Positions 61,935 to 64,000 of a stretch of DNA of 64,000 nt are shown here, one piece after another. Below the pieces are notes generated by a model, which was given only the letters and a program-made list of their open reading frames with translations, was not told where the DNA came from and made no database searches. Position numbers and translations under genes: made by a program. Within the stretch, counting starts at the first letter, position 1. Every line of letters begins with the position of its first letter. Source of the stretch: DTU013 sp964512095 (lineage in GTDB: Bacteria; Bacillota; Clostridia; Acetivibrionales; DTU013). The DNA is taken from contig CAZEIH010000012.1 of NCBI GenBank assembly GCA_964512095.1, positions 1-64,000 of the forward strand, written 5' to 3'.

Positions 61935-62543
61935 TTACGGCTCCAAACAAAAAGACTTACAGGTGCTTAACCTAGCAAAGTGGATGAAATTAATTTGACG
62001 GAAGCAGAACCTCAGAATTTGATGGATAACAGAACCCCAGGTAATTACCTCTCCGCTTTTTGTTAATACAGTTGTATAATAAGCACCTGCAGCTATTCCA
62101 GTAATATACGGTAAGTCTTCAGGAACGATACTTTGTCCAAGCGTATAATCACCCCACGCAACTACAGTCCCATCATTTTTTAATGCTACACTATGAGAAC
62201 TTCCTGCTGCAACAGCAATAACACCATTTAGTTCTGAAGGTACATTGCCTTCACCATAATCACCCCCACCCCAGGCAATAACTGTACCATCTTCCTGTAA
62301 TGCAAGGGTATGTCCTGAGCCTGTAGCCACTGCAATCGTATGGTTTGCTTCAATGGGAACATCGCATTGACCAAATGAATTGTCTCCCCACGCCATTACT
62401 TAACCATTACTTAAGACCGCAACAATATGTGACCAGCCAAATGAAATTGATTCTATTTTGGGTATCGAATTTGACTGTGGGATTGTACATGTTGAAAACA
62501 GCATGACAATTACTAAAACACCAATAAGCTCTTTTTTTCTTAT
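61935..62543 (-). pseudogene. RCC1-repeat lipoprotein-like pseudogene
   Basis: About 3 RCC1-type repeats are seen: SFGQCDVPIEANHTIAVATG, GHTLALQEDGTVIAWGGGDY, and VALKNDGTVVAWGDYTLG. Upstream in the same frame lies a lipoprotein-like leader (LIGVLVIVMLFSTCT), but the start codon has become ATA (62541-62543) and a TAA interrupts the frame between LSNG and VMAWG. The C-terminus also degenerates into nonrepeat sequence. RCC1 propellers mediate protein interactions; this copy is inactive. Confidence 0.6.
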
Positions 62544-62936
62544 AAACCTCACCTGCTACATTGGATTACTTAGCTACCATTATTCGCTTAATTCGTCTAC
62601 AAATGAGTTTAATGCCATGTACAATAGCTTTTATAGACGAATCTGGAAAAATACTCCTACATGTACTATTAAACAAGAAAACGACATAGATTTCAACAAC
62701 TTAATACAAACTTATAAGCCGAAAGGCAAAAAGGCCACAGTGAAAAATTATACTTCCCTCTTTAACCGTTCCTGGGAGCCAAATCTACCACAGACTACTT
62801 CAGCAAACATCAAACAAACATCAAATATTATCCGTATAACCCCCGCAATCTCAAGCTTTTTGAAGCAATCTCCTGTCCAGATAAACATCAAATAAACATC
62901 AGCTTGTAGGTTTTTTTGCTTTTTCCTAAAATAGCA
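62544..62936. other. Region without convincing gene
   Basis: About 390 bases between the RCC1 pseudogene and the tRNA terminator. An open frame passes through on the plus strand but has no ribosome site, overlaps the pseudogene start, and has no recognisable motif. Confidence 0.4.
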
Positions 62937-62967
62937 AAACCCTGAAGGCCTACTGCCTTCAGGGTTT
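62937..62967 (-). terminator. Terminator of the initiator tRNA gene
   Basis: AAACCCTGAAGGC (62937-62949) pairs perfectly with GCCTTCAGGGTTT (62955-62967). On the minus strand a T-rich sequence follows. It lies 4 nt after the CCA end of the tRNA. Confidence 0.88.
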
Positions 62968-62971
62968 CAGG

Positions 62972-63048
<77 letters not shown>

Positions 63049-63105
63049 ATATATTTCGCTGCGTCATAGTCTGCTGTAACAGTTCCTACTCAACTGCGCT
63101 TATAC

Positions 63106-63134
63106 AGTATAACATCGCAAAACCGATAATGCAA
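63106..63134 (-). promoter_or_regulatory. Promoter of initiator tRNA, inside the right inverted repeat
   Basis: On the minus strand TTGCAT (63134-63129), a 17-bp spacer and TATACT (63111-63106). The -35 and most of the -10 lie within the 64-bp repeat, so the left copy retains the same promoter but for the last base of the -10. Confidence 0.65.
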
Positions 63135-63170
63135 GCAGATTGAAAAACTTTTTTCAGGTAACATTTTCTA
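63107..63170 (-). repeat. 64-bp inverted repeat, right copy
   Basis: Perfect reverse complement of 59704-59767. It covers the region upstream of the initiator tRNA gene. The sequences beyond each repeat end differ, which fixes the boundaries. No transposase gene or recombinase lies between the copies. Confidence 0.95.
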
Positions 63171-63306
63171 GTCAGTTGACACGTATCTCGTTACGCATTT
63201 TCCGGGAACTCAGGTTAAAACTATTTAAGGAAGTATATTTTTGAAAATATAATGTTTTAGAAGGTTTAAGAATACTTCAAAACGTTTAATATTCAAAGCG
63301 TAGACC

Positions 63307-63350
63307 TCATAACCCGAAGGTCGGGGGTTCAAATCCTCCTCCCGCAACCA
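63307..63350 (+). repeat. 3' fragment of the initiator tRNA (att-like site)
   Basis: From CTCATAACCCGAAGG to CCCGCAACCA, 44 bases match the 3' half of tRNA-fMet with two differences (TCCTCC for CCCTCT). No 5' half is present. A terminator follows. The orientation is opposite to the intact tRNA. Such 3'-end copies are the typical scar of an element integrated at a tRNA gene. Confidence 0.8.
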
Positions 63351-63355
63351 AATCA

Positions 63356-63402
63356 GATACCATAGATTGATACAGTGTATCCGTCTATGGTATCGTTTTT
63401 TT
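63356..63402 (+). terminator. Terminator after the tRNA fragment
   Basis: GATACCATAG (63356-63365) pairs perfectly with CTATGGTATC (63385-63394), followed by seven T. It could be the original tRNA terminator, left attached to the fragment. Confidence 0.85.
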
Positions 63403-63596
63403 ATGCCCGGAAATGCCTGTATTTCAAGGCTTTCTGAAATATCGTTGTTCATTTCCCGTCCGGCTGTTCCCATATGTGCCGTTTCAGAGGTGCTTTAAGG
63501 TGTGTATCAGGCATTCCGGCGCAAGCTGTAGTTGTCAGTAATCGTTAAACAACCGCTATTCGTTAAACAGCCGATGGTAAAAATAAAATCCGGGAT

Positions 63597-64000
63597 TTAC
63601 AGCATCACTGTAATGTCGCTCCCGTTCAGAAAGCTGTAAACCATCCTGCCATCGGCATATATCGTCACATGGTCGAGCATGGCAATGCAGCGGGCATCAG
63701 TGAACTCGGCATCGAGGTAGTCGAACTCCGTCATTTCAAACAGGAATCCGCTCAGTACATTGGATTTGTACTCCCTGTCATCACGTTCCTGCTCAAGCGC
63801 TTCCAGCTTCTTTTTCAGCTTTTCATAGCGGTCGGCGAGTTCATTGTAGTGCCAGTTGTATTCTTCCTGATCCTGCGCATGGACGGCATTATCCTCGATG
63901 GCTTTCTGGATCAGTCCGGCGATGACTTCCATCTCGTGAGCGGTCTCCGTTATCTTCGCATTTACCTCGGTGCAGTTCTCGAGGTCGTGTTTCACCAATC
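63597..64000 (-). CDS. C-terminal part of a large serine recombinase (partial, runs off the window)
   Basis: 134 residues to the window edge. A long coiled-coil segment (NWHYNELADRYEKLKKKLEA, then LEQERDDREYKSN) is followed by FDAEFTDARCIAMLDHVTIY-like sequence and a final beta hairpin, the usual end of large serine integrases of Firmicutes elements. The catalytic domain is beyond the window. It reads toward the tRNA fragment 250 bp away. GC content is higher than the host genes. A recombinase family call from this C-terminus alone is moderately secure. Confidence 0.6.
   Translation of the reverse strand, partial: LVKHDLENCTEVNAKITETAHEMEVIAGLIQKAIEDNAVHAQDQEEYNWHYNELADRYEKLKKKLEALEQERDDREYKSNVLSGFLFEMTEFDYLDAEFTDARCIAMLDHVTIYADGRMVYSFLNGSDITVML

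Noticed and set aside
62458..62895. A 145-codon open frame on the plus strand
   Set aside because: No ribosome site or recognisable motif, and its first part lies antisense to the leader of the RCC1 pseudogene. Its low-complexity Asn/Thr/Lys content looks like AT-rich chance coding.
63225..63473. A minus-strand open frame of 82 codons
   Set aside because: It runs antisense through the tRNA-fMet fragment; EEDLNPRPSGYEV is the usual false translation of such a tRNA.

Overview
The window is chromosomal DNA from a spore-forming, S-layer-bearing member of the Clostridia. The evidence is AT-rich sequence with strong AGGAGG ribosome sites, walRK-yycH-yycI-walJ-rlmH and mazG-hup-rqcP-yabP-yabQ-divIC-yabR gene orders, the spore proteins YyaC/YabP/YabQ, an L31 of the zinc type, a T-box leader, and SLH-domain proteins. 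The genus cannot be fixed from sequence reading alone. There is one assembly gap (100 N, 53908-54007) inside a tandem repeat.

Layout. 0.4-8.3 kb: cell-surface block with two large SLH/Ig-like S-layer-type proteins flanking a pair of TolC-like exported coiled-coil proteins. 8.4-16.8 kb: WalRK two-component operon with yycH, yycI, murA, walJ and rlmH. 16.9-23.4 kb: small unknown and membrane proteins, an ABC-2 exporter on the minus strand, a lipid kinase and a hydrolase relic. 23.4-31.1 kb: rho, rpmE, yqhQ-like, prmC, a PP2C phosphatase, yyaC, rubredoxin. 31.1-34.7 kb: glnA with a structured leader, a DUF951 protein, an HtrA protease. 34.8-41.7 kb: T-box-controlled ilvB-ilvN-ilvC-leuA-cimA operon. 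41.8-48.3 kb: c-di-GMP enzyme, L,D-transpeptidase, VanZ protein, deacetylase, chemoreceptor-like protein. 48.4-55.5 kb: hexuronate/aldonate catabolism (kdgK-like kinase, SDR mannonate oxidoreductase, gnd, LarA-superfamily protein, uxaC). 56.0-59.4 kb: conserved mazG-to-yabR sporulation/division cluster. 59.5-64.0 kb: tRNA-associated accessory region.

The branched-chain operon supplies acetolactate and the citramalate route to isoleucine plus the first leucine step. Its leader carries a probable leucine (CTC) specifier. In the uronate block UxaC would make fructuronate, the SDR protein would reduce it to mannonate, and the PfkB kinase would phosphorylate the KDG made after dehydration. The mannonate dehydratase is not in the window. 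The LarA-like protein may be an aldonate epimerase.

The most notable structures are the following. (1) A perfect 64-bp inverted repeat (59704-59767 / 63107-63170) bounds a 3.5-kb segment that holds the initiator tRNA in reverse orientation, a toxin-antitoxin pair and decayed genes; a 3' tRNA fragment lies outside it in the opposite orientation, next to the C-terminal part of what looks like a large serine recombinase. Together these suggest an att-site insertion followed by inversion. (2) A dispersed, two-hairpin intergenic repeat family has at least six copies. (3) A LarA-superfamily protein appears to lack the lysine that anchors the nickel-pincer cofactor.
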